This document shows, piece after piece, positions 1 to 8,726 of a stretch of DNA of 64,000 nucleotides; the first letter of the stretch is position 1, and every line of letters starts with the position of its first letter. The translations under genes were made by a program, and so were the position numbers. The stretch comes from JBCCOW01 sp039025855. GTDB lineage: Bacteria; Planctomycetota; Phycisphaerae; Phycisphaerales; Phycisphaeraceae. Under the pieces are notes generated by a model. That model searched no databases. It saw only the letters and a program-made list of their open reading frames with translations, and had not been told where the DNA came from. The stretch is from positions 1-64,000 of the forward strand of contig JBCCNL010000007.1 of the NCBI GenBank assembly GCA_039025855.1, written 5' to 3'.

Positions 1-1
1 C

Positions 2-682
2 CCCGAGCCCACGCCCGAGCCGATGCCCATCCCTGTGGTGCCGGAACCCGCTTTGGAAACGCCCGAGCCGGTCACACCCGTAACCCCCGACCCCAACGCC
101 CCCCTCCCCGCCGCCGTCGCCGCCGACGTCCCCCTGACCAGCCCCGCCGTCGCCGATCCACTCAAGGCCCTCGAAGCAGAGCTCCTGCTCCTCTTCGCCC
201 TCCCCCTCGACCAGCAGCCCTACGACCAGATGATCGCCGGCTACACCGAGATCAAAACCAACCCCGCCCTCACCAAGGTCGACCGCCTCATCATCGAACG
301 CCGGCTCATCGCCATCGAACGCAACCAACGCGTCGCCCAGGCCCTGCTCCGCCTCAAGGCCGCCAAAGCCTCCGCCACCGCCGACCCCCTCACCGACATC
401 CCCGAAGACGACACCACCCCCAGCACCTTCGACGCCGTCGGCGTCCTCACCGTCTCCTCCGTCTACGACGGCCAGAACGTCCCCCGCCTCTACCGACTCG
501 TCGCCCCCAACGGCCGACGCACCCTCGCCTACCTCGAACCCACCCCCCAACTCCGCGTCAACGACAACCTCGGCCGACTCCTCGGCGTCTCCGGCACCTC
601 CTCCTACGACCCCGCCGTCAAACTCGAAGTCCTCCGCCCCACCCGCGCCGTCCCCCTCACCCCCGAGGGCACCCCCGAATAA
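2..682 (+). CDS. C-terminal part of a Pro/Glu-rich hypothetical protein, cut by the window edge
   Basis: The reading frame is open from the first bases of the window, so the start lies outside; the first in-frame ATG at 23 is inside a Pro-Glu-Pro repeat and is unlikely to be the true start. The visible 226 residues are a low-complexity Pro/Glu/Ala segment, an alpha-helical stretch rich in Leu, Arg and Ala (about residues 55-115), and a small beta-rich domain with a Tyr-Arg-Leu-Val core and an Asn-Gly turn. Such a layout, a flexible linker followed by a small SH3-like domain, is common in exported planctomycete proteins, but that is inference. No function is recognised. A TTTAGC-type hairpin follows the stop codon by about 25 bases. 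Confidence 0.6.
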   Translation, partial: PEPTPEPMPIPVVPEPALETPEPVTPVTPDPNAPLPAAVAADVPLTSPAVADPLKALEAELLLLFALPLDQQPYDQMIAGYTEIKTNPALTKVDRLIIERRLIAIERNQRVAQALLRLKAAKASATADPLTDIPEDDTTPSTFDAVGVLTVSSVYDGQNVPRLYRLVAPNGRRTLAYLEPTPQLRVNDNLGRLLGVSGTSSYDPAVKLEVLRPTRAVPLTPEGTPE

Positions 683-708
683 ACCCGGGCTCCAAAACCC
701 CGCCCCCA

Positions 709-735
709 TTTAGCCCCGGGTCAATGACCCGGGGC
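709..735 (+). repeat. TTTAGC-headed hairpin downstream of the first gene
   Basis: TTTAGC opens an 11-bp perfect stem with a one-base centre (GCCCCGGGTCA / TGACCCGGGGC). There is no U-tract after it, so it is not a standard intrinsic terminator. It is one of several similar elements in this window (9975, 16609, 39867, 44751 and 46356), each lying 3' of a gene and in the gene's orientation. Confidence 0.6.
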
Positions 736-834
736 CGCGCCACAGCGCCCCTCTGTCCTTGCGCGCCACTCCCCCCCGCTCGATAAACTCCCCACTCCGT
801 ATTCCACACCCAACCTCAAACGAGCGAGAAACCC

Positions 835-2079
835 ATGTCGTCCACCCAAGGCACCCCCGGAAACGCCATCATCGGCCAGTCCGGCGGCCCCACCGCCGTC
901 ATCAACCAGTCCGCCGTCGGCGTCATCGAAGGCCTCCGCGAAGGCAACTTCCCCGGCACCATCTTCGGCGCCCACCACGCCGTCGCCGGCATCAAGGCCG
1001 ACGACCTGATCGACCTCACCGACACCCCCCAGGACGTCCTCGACCGCCTCGCCGACACCCCCTCGGCCGGCCTCGGCTCCTCCCGCGACAAGCCCGACGC
1101 CGACTACTGCAAGCTCATCCTCGAAAAGTTCAAAGCCCGCGACATCCGCTACTTCTTCTACGCCGGCGGCAACGACTCCTCCGACACCTGCCGCATCGTC
1201 GCCGAAATGGCCGCCGAGCAGGGCTACGACCTCCACGCTGTCCACGTCCCCAAGACCGTCGACAACGACCTCATGGTCAACGACCACACCCCCGGCTTCG
1301 GCTCCGCCGCCAAGTTCGTCGCCCAGGCCTTCATGGGCGACAACCTCGACAACGCCGCCCTCCCCGGCATCAAGGTCAACATCATCATGGGCCGGCACGC
1401 CGGCTTCCTCACCGCCGCCTCCATGCTCGGCCGCCGCCCCCCGGAATCAGGCACCACCGACGGCCCCCACCTCGTCTACGTCCCCGAAGCCGCCTTCGAC
1501 TTCGACGCCTTCTGCACCGACGTCGAAGCCACCTACCGCAAGCTCGGCCGATGCCTCATCGCCGTCTCCGAAGGCATCCACGACGCCGACGGCACCCCCA
1601 TGGCCGCCAAGCTCGCCGAACAGGCCGGCACCGCCGTCGAGAAAGACGCCCACGGCAACATCCAGCTCTCCGGCTCCGGCGCCCTCGGCGATGCCCTCTC
1701 CAACGCCATCAAGAAATACTTCGCCGACAAAGGCGAAAAGGCCCGCGTCCGCGCGGACACCTTCGGCTATCTCCAGCGCTCCTTCGTCGGCTGCGCCTCC
1801 CCCGTCGACCAGGCCGAAGCCCGCGCCGCCGGCCACGCCGCCGCCACCCACGCCCTCGCCGGCGCCCAGATGGGCTCAATCGCCATCATCCGCACCTCCA
1901 CCCCCGGCCCCTCCGAGCAGTACACCGTCGACTACCAACTCATCGACATCAAAGAAGTCGCCGCCAAGACCAAGCACCTCCCCGAGCACTACATCGAGAA
2001 CGGCAACAACATCGCCGAGTCCTTCAAACACTACGCATTGCCACTCGTCGGCGACCTCCCCGTTATCGAAACGCTTTAA
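835..2079 (+). CDS. pfp: PPi-dependent 6-phosphofructokinase
   Basis: The 414-residue protein belongs to the phosphofructokinase A family, which converts fructose 6-phosphate to fructose 1,6-bisphosphate in glycolysis. The N-terminal GQSGGPTAVINQ loop, GGNDSSDT at 111-118, PKTVDND at 139-145 and MGRHAGF at 185-191 are all present. ATP-type enzymes carry GGDGS and PGTIDND; the Asp after GGN and the Lys in PKTVDND match the pyrophosphate-dependent subgroup, so phosphate donor PPi and a reversible reaction are inferred. The usual GGDD is GGND here, a modest deviation. Length suits the roughly 400-residue PPi group. The start at 835 lies after a weak GAGCGAG. It stands alone, followed by a convergent PEP-CTERM gene. 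Confidence 0.93.
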   Translation: MSSTQGTPGNAIIGQSGGPTAVINQSAVGVIEGLREGNFPGTIFGAHHAVAGIKADDLIDLTDTPQDVLDRLADTPSAGLGSSRDKPDADYCKLILEKFKARDIRYFFYAGGNDSSDTCRIVAEMAAEQGYDLHAVHVPKTVDNDLMVNDHTPGFGSAAKFVAQAFMGDNLDNAALPGIKVNIIMGRHAGFLTAASMLGRRPPESGTTDGPHLVYVPEAAFDFDAFCTDVEATYRKLGRCLIAVSEGIHDADGTPMAAKLAEQAGTAVEKDAHGNIQLSGSGALGDALSNAIKKYFADKGEKARVRADTFGYLQRSFVGCASPVDQAEARAAGHAAATHALAGAQMGSIAIIRTSTPGPSEQYTVDYQLIDIKEVAAKTKHLPEHYIENGNNIAESFKHYALPLVGDLPVIETL

Positions 2080-2216
2080 GCGAGGCCAAACTCCGGCTCA
2101 CGATCCATCGGATCGGTTGAGGATTGCCGAACCTCACCATGGCTCACCGGCCACATGTCGGGCTTTCGAAGACATGTCCCACCCTGCATCCTAAATCGGG
2201 ATAGGGATGACTCGGG

Positions 2217-2936
2217 TCAATCGTGGGATCGAACTCTCCGCCGAATCAGCGCCAATACGCCGGCACCCAGCAATGCCAGCGATGTGGGCTCGGGAACAAT
2301 CGATGAAAACCTTCCGGGATCACTGTTCAGAGCGGGAGCGGTGATATAAAAGATGCTGAGGTCGGGTTGATCGGGTCCGTCATCGTCCGGATTGGGAAGA
2401 TACGTGGTCTCGGACAACACCGTGAACGGGTCGATGTCTACGGCAGCGGTTAAGCCATCAAACCGGAACGGGCCCGGGCCAAGGATGAGGCCGAGGTCGA
2501 AAACGATGTCGGTTGCATTGAAAACATAGTCCGTGCCGTTATCGACGAAGGGAGGAACCAGTCCAACACCAACCGGGTTTTCGAAACTGGTGGTGGGCGT
2601 GGCGAAGGTGCCTGAGCCGGCGACCGGGACGCCAGGGTCCACCGCCCACCGCAGGCCGAACGCGATCCTCACATCGAAACCGACACTATCGACCAGGACG
2701 GTCGGGTTGCCGGCGGGACGGAGCGTTACTTCGAGCCGATCGTATGTCCCGGGGGCGACCGTCAGCGGATCGATATTGACCCTGTACAGGTCGAGGACCC
2801 GCGACTGTCGGTTCCGGTCGAATTTCGAAAAGACGTGGCTATCGAACGCGAAAGTCCCCTCGGCCTCGAGCGTTGCAGCCATACTCGCTGTGGGAAGCAG
2901 GATCAGGCCTAGACCGGTTGTAATGAACTTCTTCAA
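2217..2936 (-). CDS. PEP-CTERM sorting-domain exported protein
   Basis: The protein has an N-terminal signal peptide (KKFITTGLGLILLPTASMA) and ends in a PEP-CTERM anchor: a Val-Pro-Glu-Pro motif, a hydrophobic helix and an Arg-rich tail. PEP-CTERM proteins are exported and processed by an exosortase at the cell surface, usually in exopolysaccharide-forming bacteria. I chose the TTG at 2936 because GGAGGGA sits six bases upstream and the signal peptide then begins with Met-Lys-Lys; an in-frame ATG at 2969 would put an acidic, hydrophobic stretch ahead of it. The 239-residue product has no other recognised domain. Its body is rich in Asp, Thr and Val, consistent with a beta-sandwich surface protein. 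Confidence 0.85.
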   Translation of the reverse strand: MKKFITTGLGLILLPTASMAATLEAEGTFAFDSHVFSKFDRNRQSRVLDLYRVNIDPLTVAPGTYDRLEVTLRPAGNPTVLVDSVGFDVRIAFGLRWAVDPGVPVAGSGTFATPTTSFENPVGVGLVPPFVDNGTDYVFNATDIVFDLGLILGPGPFRFDGLTAAVDIDPFTVLSETTYLPNPDDDGPDQPDLSIFYITAPALNSDPGRFSSIVPEPTSLALLGAGVLALIRRRVRSHD

Positions 2937-3102
2937 TGCTCCCTCCAGTAAAAATAGCGGTGGCCTCATAGGCTGTCCCGCTCGAAATCATACAAGCAAA
3001 ATTCGAAAAGTCACGCCCCTTTGGCCGACCCGTAGTGAGCCCAGTGATCAGGAACCGTACCCGCGACACTTGCCGGATACGGCAATACGTCTGGGCACAG
3101 CG

Positions 3103-3783
3103 TCAGGGGGCCAGCCGCTCGACCCTCCAGCCACTAATGTTGTCCTCGAGGCGGTAGCGGAGGCGGTCGTGCATGCGGTTGGGTTGGCCCTGCCAGAACT
3201 CGAAGGATTGGGGGGTGAGGAGGTAGCCGGTCCAGCTGGGCGGGACGGGGAGCTTGTCCTGGTCTTTGAAGCGTTCTTCGGCGTCGGCGAAGCCGGCGGT
3301 GAGGGTGGCGCGGTCGGGGATGACGTGAGACTGGTCGGAGGCCCAGGCGCTGAGCTGGGAGTCGCGGGGGCGGGACTGGGCGTAGCCGCGCACGTGCTCG
3401 GCGGGGAGCTCGGTGACATCGCCGGCGATGCGGACCTGACGGAAGAGGACGGGCCAGTAGAACAGCACCTCAGCCCGGGGGTTGGCGGTCAGATCGGTGC
3501 CCTTGTGCGAGGTGCGGTGGGTGTAGAAGACCAGGCCCGCTTCGCTGAAGCCTTTCATGAGGACGATGCGGGCGGAGGGGCTGCCGTCGACGTCGGCGGT
3601 GGCGAGGGTCATCGCGTTGGCCTCGCCGGCGTCTTTGGCTTTGGCCTCGGCGAACCAGGCCATGAACTGGGTGAACGGGTCGGGGTCGACGTCGGCTTCG
3701 AGAAGTGGTGCAGCGTCGTAGCTGCGCCGCATCGCGGCGATGTCGTTGGTGGGGGACTGCGTGGGGGTGGTTGAATCGGCCAT
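3103..3783 (-). CDS. pdxH: Pyridoxamine 5'-phosphate oxidase
   Basis: This FMN enzyme oxidises pyridoxine or pyridoxamine 5'-phosphate to the cofactor pyridoxal 5'-phosphate. The family features are all visible: ATADVDGSPSARIVLMKGF near the N-terminus, the HKGTDL and FYWPVLFRQVRI segments of the FMN site, and the characteristic C-terminus ending RYRLEDNISGWRVERLAP. The start at 3783 (MADSTTPTQSP) gives 226 residues, close to the usual size of about 215; the longer frame from 3879 would add an Arg-rich extension not expected for this family. No clear ribosome binding site is seen. Neighbouring genes are unrelated. Confidence 0.93.
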   Translation of the reverse strand: MADSTTPTQSPTNDIAAMRRSYDAAPLLEADVDPDPFTQFMAWFAEAKAKDAGEANAMTLATADVDGSPSARIVLMKGFSEAGLVFYTHRTSHKGTDLTANPRAEVLFYWPVLFRQVRIAGDVTELPAEHVRGYAQSRPRDSQLSAWASDQSHVIPDRATLTAGFADAEERFKDQDKLPVPPSWTGYLLTPQSFEFWQGQPNRMHDRLRYRLEDNISGWRVERLAP

Positions 3784-3898
3784 AGCAGCGTGACTGTAGC
3801 GCTGTGCACCGGCGGTTGCCGCGGCGGGCGATGTACGGCGTCGTTCGAGTTGTCGGCGGACCCAGCGGAGCGGGTGCATGGCGGGGTGAGGAGGGTGT

Positions 3899-4462
3899 TC
3901 AGGGCTTAAGCGACAGGACCCGATTCAGCCAGTTGCGGGCCCAGTTGAGCTCGATCTCGGAGCGGCCGGTGAACATCCGGACGGGCTTCTCGTCCTTGAT
4001 GGATACTTGAAGCCGGAGCAGCGGCTTGTTCCCGGCGGTCACGGGGGCTTCGATGATGTCGACCGATTCCACGCGGTCGAGCGGGGCCTGTCGGGTCACC
4101 GTGCGGAAGCGCGACCGGCGCAGCAACCGGAATCCGTCGGGCCCGGCGGACAGCGTGGTGCGGGCGGTGCCGAGGTCGGTGCCGATGACTGTAAACGTCA
4201 ACCCAACGAGGCCGAGAAACGCCAGCCAGACCAGCATCAGCGGATCAATATTCCCGAAGCCACCACCACGCATCACGATCACGAAAGGCACCACGATGAT
4301 GAACGGGCCAATGACGGCGAGCCCGAACGAGCCGCGCCAGATCCCCAGCGTCGGCGCGTCGATCACGACCGTCGGCCCATCCATGCTGGCGTCCTCGCCG
4401 GGCTCTTCGACCCGGCCCTCGAGATTGGCACCCTTTGGCGCGGGTTCCCACTTCTTCGGCAT
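3899..4462 (-). CDS. Hypothetical two-helix membrane protein
   Basis: The 187-residue product begins with a Pro/Glu-rich cytoplasmic segment, has two hydrophobic helices (about residues 47-64 and 78-95) and ends in a soluble domain of about 85 residues containing alternating beta strands. A short helical hairpin followed by a beta domain resembles membrane proteins with a PH-like domain, but no family motif is certain. It lies 19 bases after the methyltransferase gene at 4482 on the same strand and may be co-transcribed with the glycan genes upstream. Function unknown. Confidence 0.7.
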   Translation of the reverse strand: MPKKWEPAPKGANLEGRVEEPGEDASMDGPTVVIDAPTLGIWRGSFGLAVIGPFIIVVPFVIVMRGGGFGNIDPLMLVWLAFLGLVGLTFTVIGTDLGTARTTLSAGPDGFRLLRRSRFRTVTRQAPLDRVESVDIIEAPVTAGNKPLLRLQVSIKDEKPVRMFTGRSEIELNWARNWLNRVLSLKP

Positions 4463-4481
4463 CGCGGCATCGTAAACGGGT

Positions 4482-5261
4482 TCAGTCGGCGACGCGTTCG
4501 AGCACGACCTTGGCGAACATCCCCAGCCGATGGTGCTGCGACCGCGTCAGCCGTTCAACGCCACGCCACAGCCCCGTGCTCCAGCCCGGCATCAACGCCC
4601 GCATCGACACCCCCCCGCTCACCAGATACCGCATCGGCATGAACGGCTCGACCGTCCGCAGCCGCCACCCCGCGTGCTCCGCCTCGAACCGCTCCCGGTC
4701 CCTCTCGAACATGATCCAAGGCAGCGCCCCGTTCGCCCCCGACAACGGCCCCGTCCCCGGGAACGACCAGTCTGCCGCGTCGGGCCGGAACGGCTCGTGA
4801 TGCAGGTGCTGATACACCCACCGACCCCACGCCGAGTTCCAAGGCTCGATCATCGCGATCACCCCACCGACCGGAACACTCCGCGCGGCTTCATATAAAA
4901 ACTCGACCGCCACCGGGATGTGGTGCAGCACATCGACCATATAGATCGCCCGCAGGCTTGCGTCGGGGACCGGCAACCGCCTCGCGTCGGCGACCAGCTT
5001 CAACCCATCACACGCAAACACGTCGGAGGTGATCAGCCGCGGCAGCACCTCGTCGAGCCAGCCCGCCCCACTGCCGAGCTCCAACGCCCAGCCGTCGACA
5101 GGCAAACCGTCATCAATTGACGCAAGCCAGTTGTACCAATCATCGTAGATCGCCCGCAGGAACGGCTTGTCACGGATGATCTGCCGCCGCAGCTGCGTGG
5201 TCTGTGGGTCGTCCAGATCGAGCCCACGGGTTAAAGGATGTTCGAGGAGCTTCTTGAGCAT
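4482..5261 (-). CDS. Class I SAM-dependent methyltransferase
   Basis: The 259-residue protein has the Rossmann methyltransferase signature: motif I ALELGSGAGWLDEVL, a downstream Asp-Ala-Arg acidic strand, and motif IV/post-IV VDVLHHIP. The substrate cannot be read from sequence. It begins 18 bases after the methyltransferase-glycosyltransferase fusion gene, in the same direction, so the two are probably translated from one mRNA. That context suggests methylation of a lipid-linked sugar or a glycan precursor, which is inference. The start Met at 5261 is the only good ATG ahead of the conserved region. Confidence 0.85.
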   Translation of the reverse strand: MLKKLLEHPLTRGLDLDDPQTTQLRRQIIRDKPFLRAIYDDWYNWLASIDDGLPVDGWALELGSGAGWLDEVLPRLITSDVFACDGLKLVADARRLPVPDASLRAIYMVDVLHHIPVAVEFLYEAARSVPVGGVIAMIEPWNSAWGRWVYQHLHHEPFRPDAADWSFPGTGPLSGANGALPWIMFERDRERFEAEHAGWRLRTVEPFMPMRYLVSGGVSMRALMPGWSTGLWRGVERLTRSQHHRLGMFAKVVLERVAD

Positions 5262-5279
5262 CGGCTTGATTCAGAACCG

Positions 5280-6881
5280 TCAGACGAACTTCAACCGCCG
5301 GGCCGCGTAAAGCGTCATACGCAGCAGGATCACGCCGCTGCGCCAGCGGTCGATATTGGTGTCCCCATAGGTCCGGGCCTGGTAGCGGATCGGCAGATCG
5401 ATCATCTTGAGGTTGAGCTTCGCCGCGCCGAAGATCAGGTCGAAGTCGCCAAACGGGTCGAAGTCGCCGAAGTAGGACCGCCCGGCGGCGACCTGCTCGT
5501 AGTGGCGTTTGGTCATGACCTTCGTGCCGCAGAGCGTGTCCTTGATCGGCTGCCCGAGCAGGAACGAGAACGCAGCCGAGAAGAACTTGTTGCCCAGCAA
5601 GTTGAAGAACCGCATCGCCTGGTCTTCCATGGGGTAGACCAGGCGGACGCCGTTGATGTACTCGCCGCGGCCCGAACGGATCGCTTCGTAGAACCGGGGC
5701 AGGTCCTCGGGCGGCACGGTCATGTCCGCATCCAGAATCATCAGCACACCGCCATTCGCGGCGGCGAACCCCTTGCGGACCGCATCGCCCTTGCCCTTAC
5801 CGTCCTGCTGCATGACCTTGATGCCCACACCCCAGTCCGCGTGCTCCTCGGCCTTGCGTTGGATCATGTCCCAGGTGTCGTCGGAGCTGTTACCTTCGAC
5901 AAAGATCAGCTCGGTGCCTCCGCCGAGGTCTTTCGGCGTCCGGTCGAGGATCTTCTGGATGTTGCCCGACTCGTTCCGTGCGGCAACGATCACGCTCACC
6001 ACCGGCTCTTCGCCGGCATCCCCCGCACGCCGCTGCTCGATCGGTGTCGCCGACGGCCGCGCCACGATCAGGTTCGCCAGCGCCAGCTGGTTCGTCGGCA
6101 AGACCTTCGCCAGGAACCGATTGAACAGCCCGTTCACCCCCGGCAGCACCGTTGGCAGCAGCACCTCCTGCCAGGTCCGCAGCGGCTCAAACCCCGCCAG
6201 CACCAAGAGGTTCCGCACGTCGTGCACCGTCAGCCAGTTCTGCCCCACCATCGGCCGCGCGAGATTCAGCTTCCCCGCCAGACTCAGCACCGGTTCCCAC
6301 ACCCGGCTGTACGTGTTCACGATCACCCGCGTCTCAGGCCGACACACCCGACGCACCCGCTCCAACACCCGCTGCACATCCCGCAACTCGTTCACCAGAT
6401 CGGACAGGATCACGTAGTCGAACGGCCCCTCCAACTGCTCGTCCAGCTCGTCCGCCGACGCGTGCACAAAGTCGAGGTTCGGATGCGTCGCCGACGGGTA
6501 CGTCTCCCGCGCCAGATTCACCATCCGGCTCGAAAAATCCAAGCCCACCCCTTCCTTCGGCTCCACCGACGCGAGCAAATCCCCCCGGCTACAACCGACC
6601 TCCAACACCGACGCCCCCTTCGGGATCAGGTGCCGATACACCTGCTGCAACCGGCGGTGATACCCCCGACCCAGCCGCAGCCCCTGCCCCTTGATCTCCT
6701 CGGCCCGGCGGTCCCACCGCTCCACCGCTTCCCGCATCGCCGCCTCTTCCCGCGCCCGCAGTTCCGCAGCAGTACCTGGCTCCAACGCCGCGTCATCCAC
6801 CGCATCGACCCCGCCCGCCACAACCGCCGGGGCGGAAGCGGGCTTTGGCACAGTCTCGGAAACAGGATCGGTCATCGACAA
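5280..6881 (-). CDS. Methyltransferase / family 2 glycosyltransferase fusion
   Basis: Two complete enzyme domains share one chain of 533 residues. Residues about 90-190 form a class I methyltransferase (VLEVGCSRGDLLASV and GLDFSSRMV). Residues about 294-520 form a GT-A glycosyltransferase of family 2 (VSVIVAARNESGNI, FVEGNSSDDT, ILDADMT with the metal-binding DAD at 384-386), most like dolichyl/undecaprenyl-phosphate mannosyl- or glucosyltransferases. No C-terminal membrane helices follow, unlike many polyprenyl-phosphate glycosyltransferases. The gene sits between a membrane glycosyltransferase and another methyltransferase, which fits production of a polyprenyl-phosphate sugar donor used by the upstream membrane enzyme. 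A start two codons downstream is also possible. Confidence 0.88.
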   Translation of the reverse strand: MSMTDPVSETVPKPASAPAVVAGGVDAVDDAALEPGTAAELRAREEAAMREAVERWDRRAEEIKGQGLRLGRGYHRRLQQVYRHLIPKGASVLEVGCSRGDLLASVEPKEGVGLDFSSRMVNLARETYPSATHPNLDFVHASADELDEQLEGPFDYVILSDLVNELRDVQRVLERVRRVCRPETRVIVNTYSRVWEPVLSLAGKLNLARPMVGQNWLTVHDVRNLLVLAGFEPLRTWQEVLLPTVLPGVNGLFNRFLAKVLPTNQLALANLIVARPSATPIEQRRAGDAGEEPVVSVIVAARNESGNIQKILDRTPKDLGGGTELIFVEGNSSDDTWDMIQRKAEEHADWGVGIKVMQQDGKGKGDAVRKGFAAANGGVLMILDADMTVPPEDLPRFYEAIRSGRGEYINGVRLVYPMEDQAMRFFNLLGNKFFSAAFSFLLGQPIKDTLCGTKVMTKRHYEQVAAGRSYFGDFDPFGDFDLIFGAAKLNLKMIDLPIRYQARTYGDTNIDRWRSGVILLRMTLYAARRLKFV

Positions 6882-6967
6882 CTCAATGGGTCTTCCAGGA
6901 CATCACATCGCCGCACCCCACCCCACACCCCGCCGTGCACCTCACCCGGCGCGTAGCCTAACGCAAC

Positions 6968-8560
6968 TCACCGCGGCAGTCGGCGAAGCACCACCAGCCG
7001 CCCGAGCGCCACCGCCGCGATCACGTACACCACCGGCAGCAACGGCACCATAAACCGCCCGCCCGCCGAATACGTCGCCATCACCGCCAGGCTCATCATC
7101 ACCGGGAACATCCCGAGCAACCACAGCCCCGACCGCCGACGCCACCCGGCACGCCGCTGTTCCGGATCCATCGCCTCGCCCCGAAGCCCTGTCCGACGAC
7201 ACCACCACGCATACCCCGCCACCCCCGCCGCAAACACCAGCATCAGCCCCGCGTGCCACGACTGATACCCCGTCCAAGAACGCACCAGCCGCCAGCCCAT
7301 CAGCTCCGGCACGCGCGCCCAGTTCGTCTTGATCCACTCCAGCGCCCGCTCCTGCCCGTACCGCGCCCTGTACTTCTCCATATCGATCGGCGACCCCTCC
7401 CCGCGGATCGCCCGGTCCCGCACCTCCGCATCCACTTCATCAAAGAACCCGATCGGCTCGAGGTACACCCACACCCCCTTCTGGTAATACATCGACCGGC
7501 CCAACGGCGTATCCGGATACCCGTTCAATGCATAGTCCGAATACCCGCCGCTGATCCCGAGGCCCCCCTGCGTGCCCAGCGGCATAAACGCGTCCAACAC
7601 CTGACAGTTCCGCACCCACCACGGCGACGGCACCAACAGCGTCAACACCACAAACCCCGCTGTACACGCCACCCGTGCCCCCATCCCCAAACGCGTCCGC
7701 CGCCACAGCACATACAGCACCATCACCATCACGAACGGCAACCACAGCAAATACACACTCCGCGTCAGGATCAACGCCCCCATCGTGATCCCCGTCAACA
7801 GCACCCACTTCGCCGACCGCCGCCACCACGCCAGGTGCAGCACCCACGCGAAACCGATCGTCCCGAGAAACACCGCCGACTCGGTCAGGAACGCCCCCGT
7901 GTAGCTCCACACCGCGGGGTCCACCAGACCGGCCACCATCACGCCACCCATCGCCCAAATCCCCGCCACCCGCGCCAGCCCCGCCCGATCCACCCCGTCC
8001 CCACAACCCGCACCCGCTCCCGCTCCCGCGTGCCACCCCGTCAGCCAACCGATCCGCCACGCCAACCCCGCCGCCAGCGTCATCGCCAACGCCACCATCA
8101 CCAGTTCCAACACCCGCCACGCCGCAAAGCTCCGGCCCGTCAGCCAGTGCGACGCCGCCATCAGCCCCGGCACCACCGGCGGACGGAACGCCGACGTCGC
8201 ATACCAGTCCGGCTTCGGCTGGCCCGGCTCCAGCCCCGATGGTGTGTCGTACAGCACCCCCTCATTCAGCATGTACCCATACCCCAACCGCTCCCGCTCG
8301 CTCCCCTCCCGCATCAGCCGCTCGTATGGCTCACGAAACTCGGCGTCCCCCCAGTTGTGACCAAACCCGCCGCCAAACGCCAGGTTCCACGCGATGTTCT
8401 CGTAGTCCAGCGGGTCGCCCGGCGGTGCCGGCCGATCAATCCCCCCCGCCAGCAACACCACCAATCCCACCGCCAGATACCCCAGCAGATACCCCCCCAA
8501 CACCCGCCACGGCAGCCTGGGCAACGGCGGGTCAAACTCGGTATCCGTCGGCATACGCAT
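6968..8560 (-). CDS. Membrane glycosyltransferase of the GT39/ArnT-like type
   Basis: A polytopic membrane protein of about 530 residues with roughly nine to eleven hydrophobic helices. After the first helix (LGGYLLGYLAVGLVVLLAGG) comes a periplasmic acidic loop DPLDYENIAWNLAFGGGF, the place where GT39/GT83 enzymes carry their catalytic Asp. Such enzymes transfer a sugar from a polyprenyl-phosphate donor to lipid or protein at the outer face of the membrane. The downstream gene encodes a GT2 domain that could make the donor. Starts are possible at 8578 (GTG), 8560 or 8554; I chose 8560 as a compromise and only the N-terminal few residues are affected. A C-terminal hydrophobic helix ends shortly before the stop. 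Confidence 0.75.
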   Translation of the reverse strand: MRMPTDTEFDPPLPRLPWRVLGGYLLGYLAVGLVVLLAGGIDRPAPPGDPLDYENIAWNLAFGGGFGHNWGDAEFREPYERLMREGSERERLGYGYMLNEGVLYDTPSGLEPGQPKPDWYATSAFRPPVVPGLMAASHWLTGRSFAAWRVLELVMVALAMTLAAGLAWRIGWLTGWHAGAGAGAGCGDGVDRAGLARVAGIWAMGGVMVAGLVDPAVWSYTGAFLTESAVFLGTIGFAWVLHLAWWRRSAKWVLLTGITMGALILTRSVYLLWLPFVMVMVLYVLWRRTRLGMGARVACTAGFVVLTLLVPSPWWVRNCQVLDAFMPLGTQGGLGISGGYSDYALNGYPDTPLGRSMYYQKGVWVYLEPIGFFDEVDAEVRDRAIRGEGSPIDMEKYRARYGQERALEWIKTNWARVPELMGWRLVRSWTGYQSWHAGLMLVFAAGVAGYAWWCRRTGLRGEAMDPEQRRAGWRRRSGLWLLGMFPVMMSLAVMATYSAGGRFMVPLLPVVYVIAAVALGRLVVLRRLPR

Positions 8561-8726
8561 TCCCAGCAGCGAACCCACCCCGCAGGCCGTCAGAGTCTAA
8601 CGCCACCACGTCGCTCCACGCCGACCTCGGCCGTGCAGACCGTCAAGCCGCCCATCCACCTCAGCCCTAGGCACAAAGCCGCAAACACGTTGACCCAAAC
8701 GCTCAAAGACCCCGTATGGTGGGGCC

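Noticed and set aside
759..2120. 453-codon plus-strand frame across the phosphofructokinase gene
   Set aside because: Arg/Pro/His-rich composition typical of an out-of-frame shadow in GC-rich DNA; the overlapping frame is an unmistakable phosphofructokinase.
5238..6956. 572-codon plus-strand frame opposite the methyltransferase-GT2 fusion
   Set aside because: Antisense shadow with Arg/His/Pro bias and no domain.
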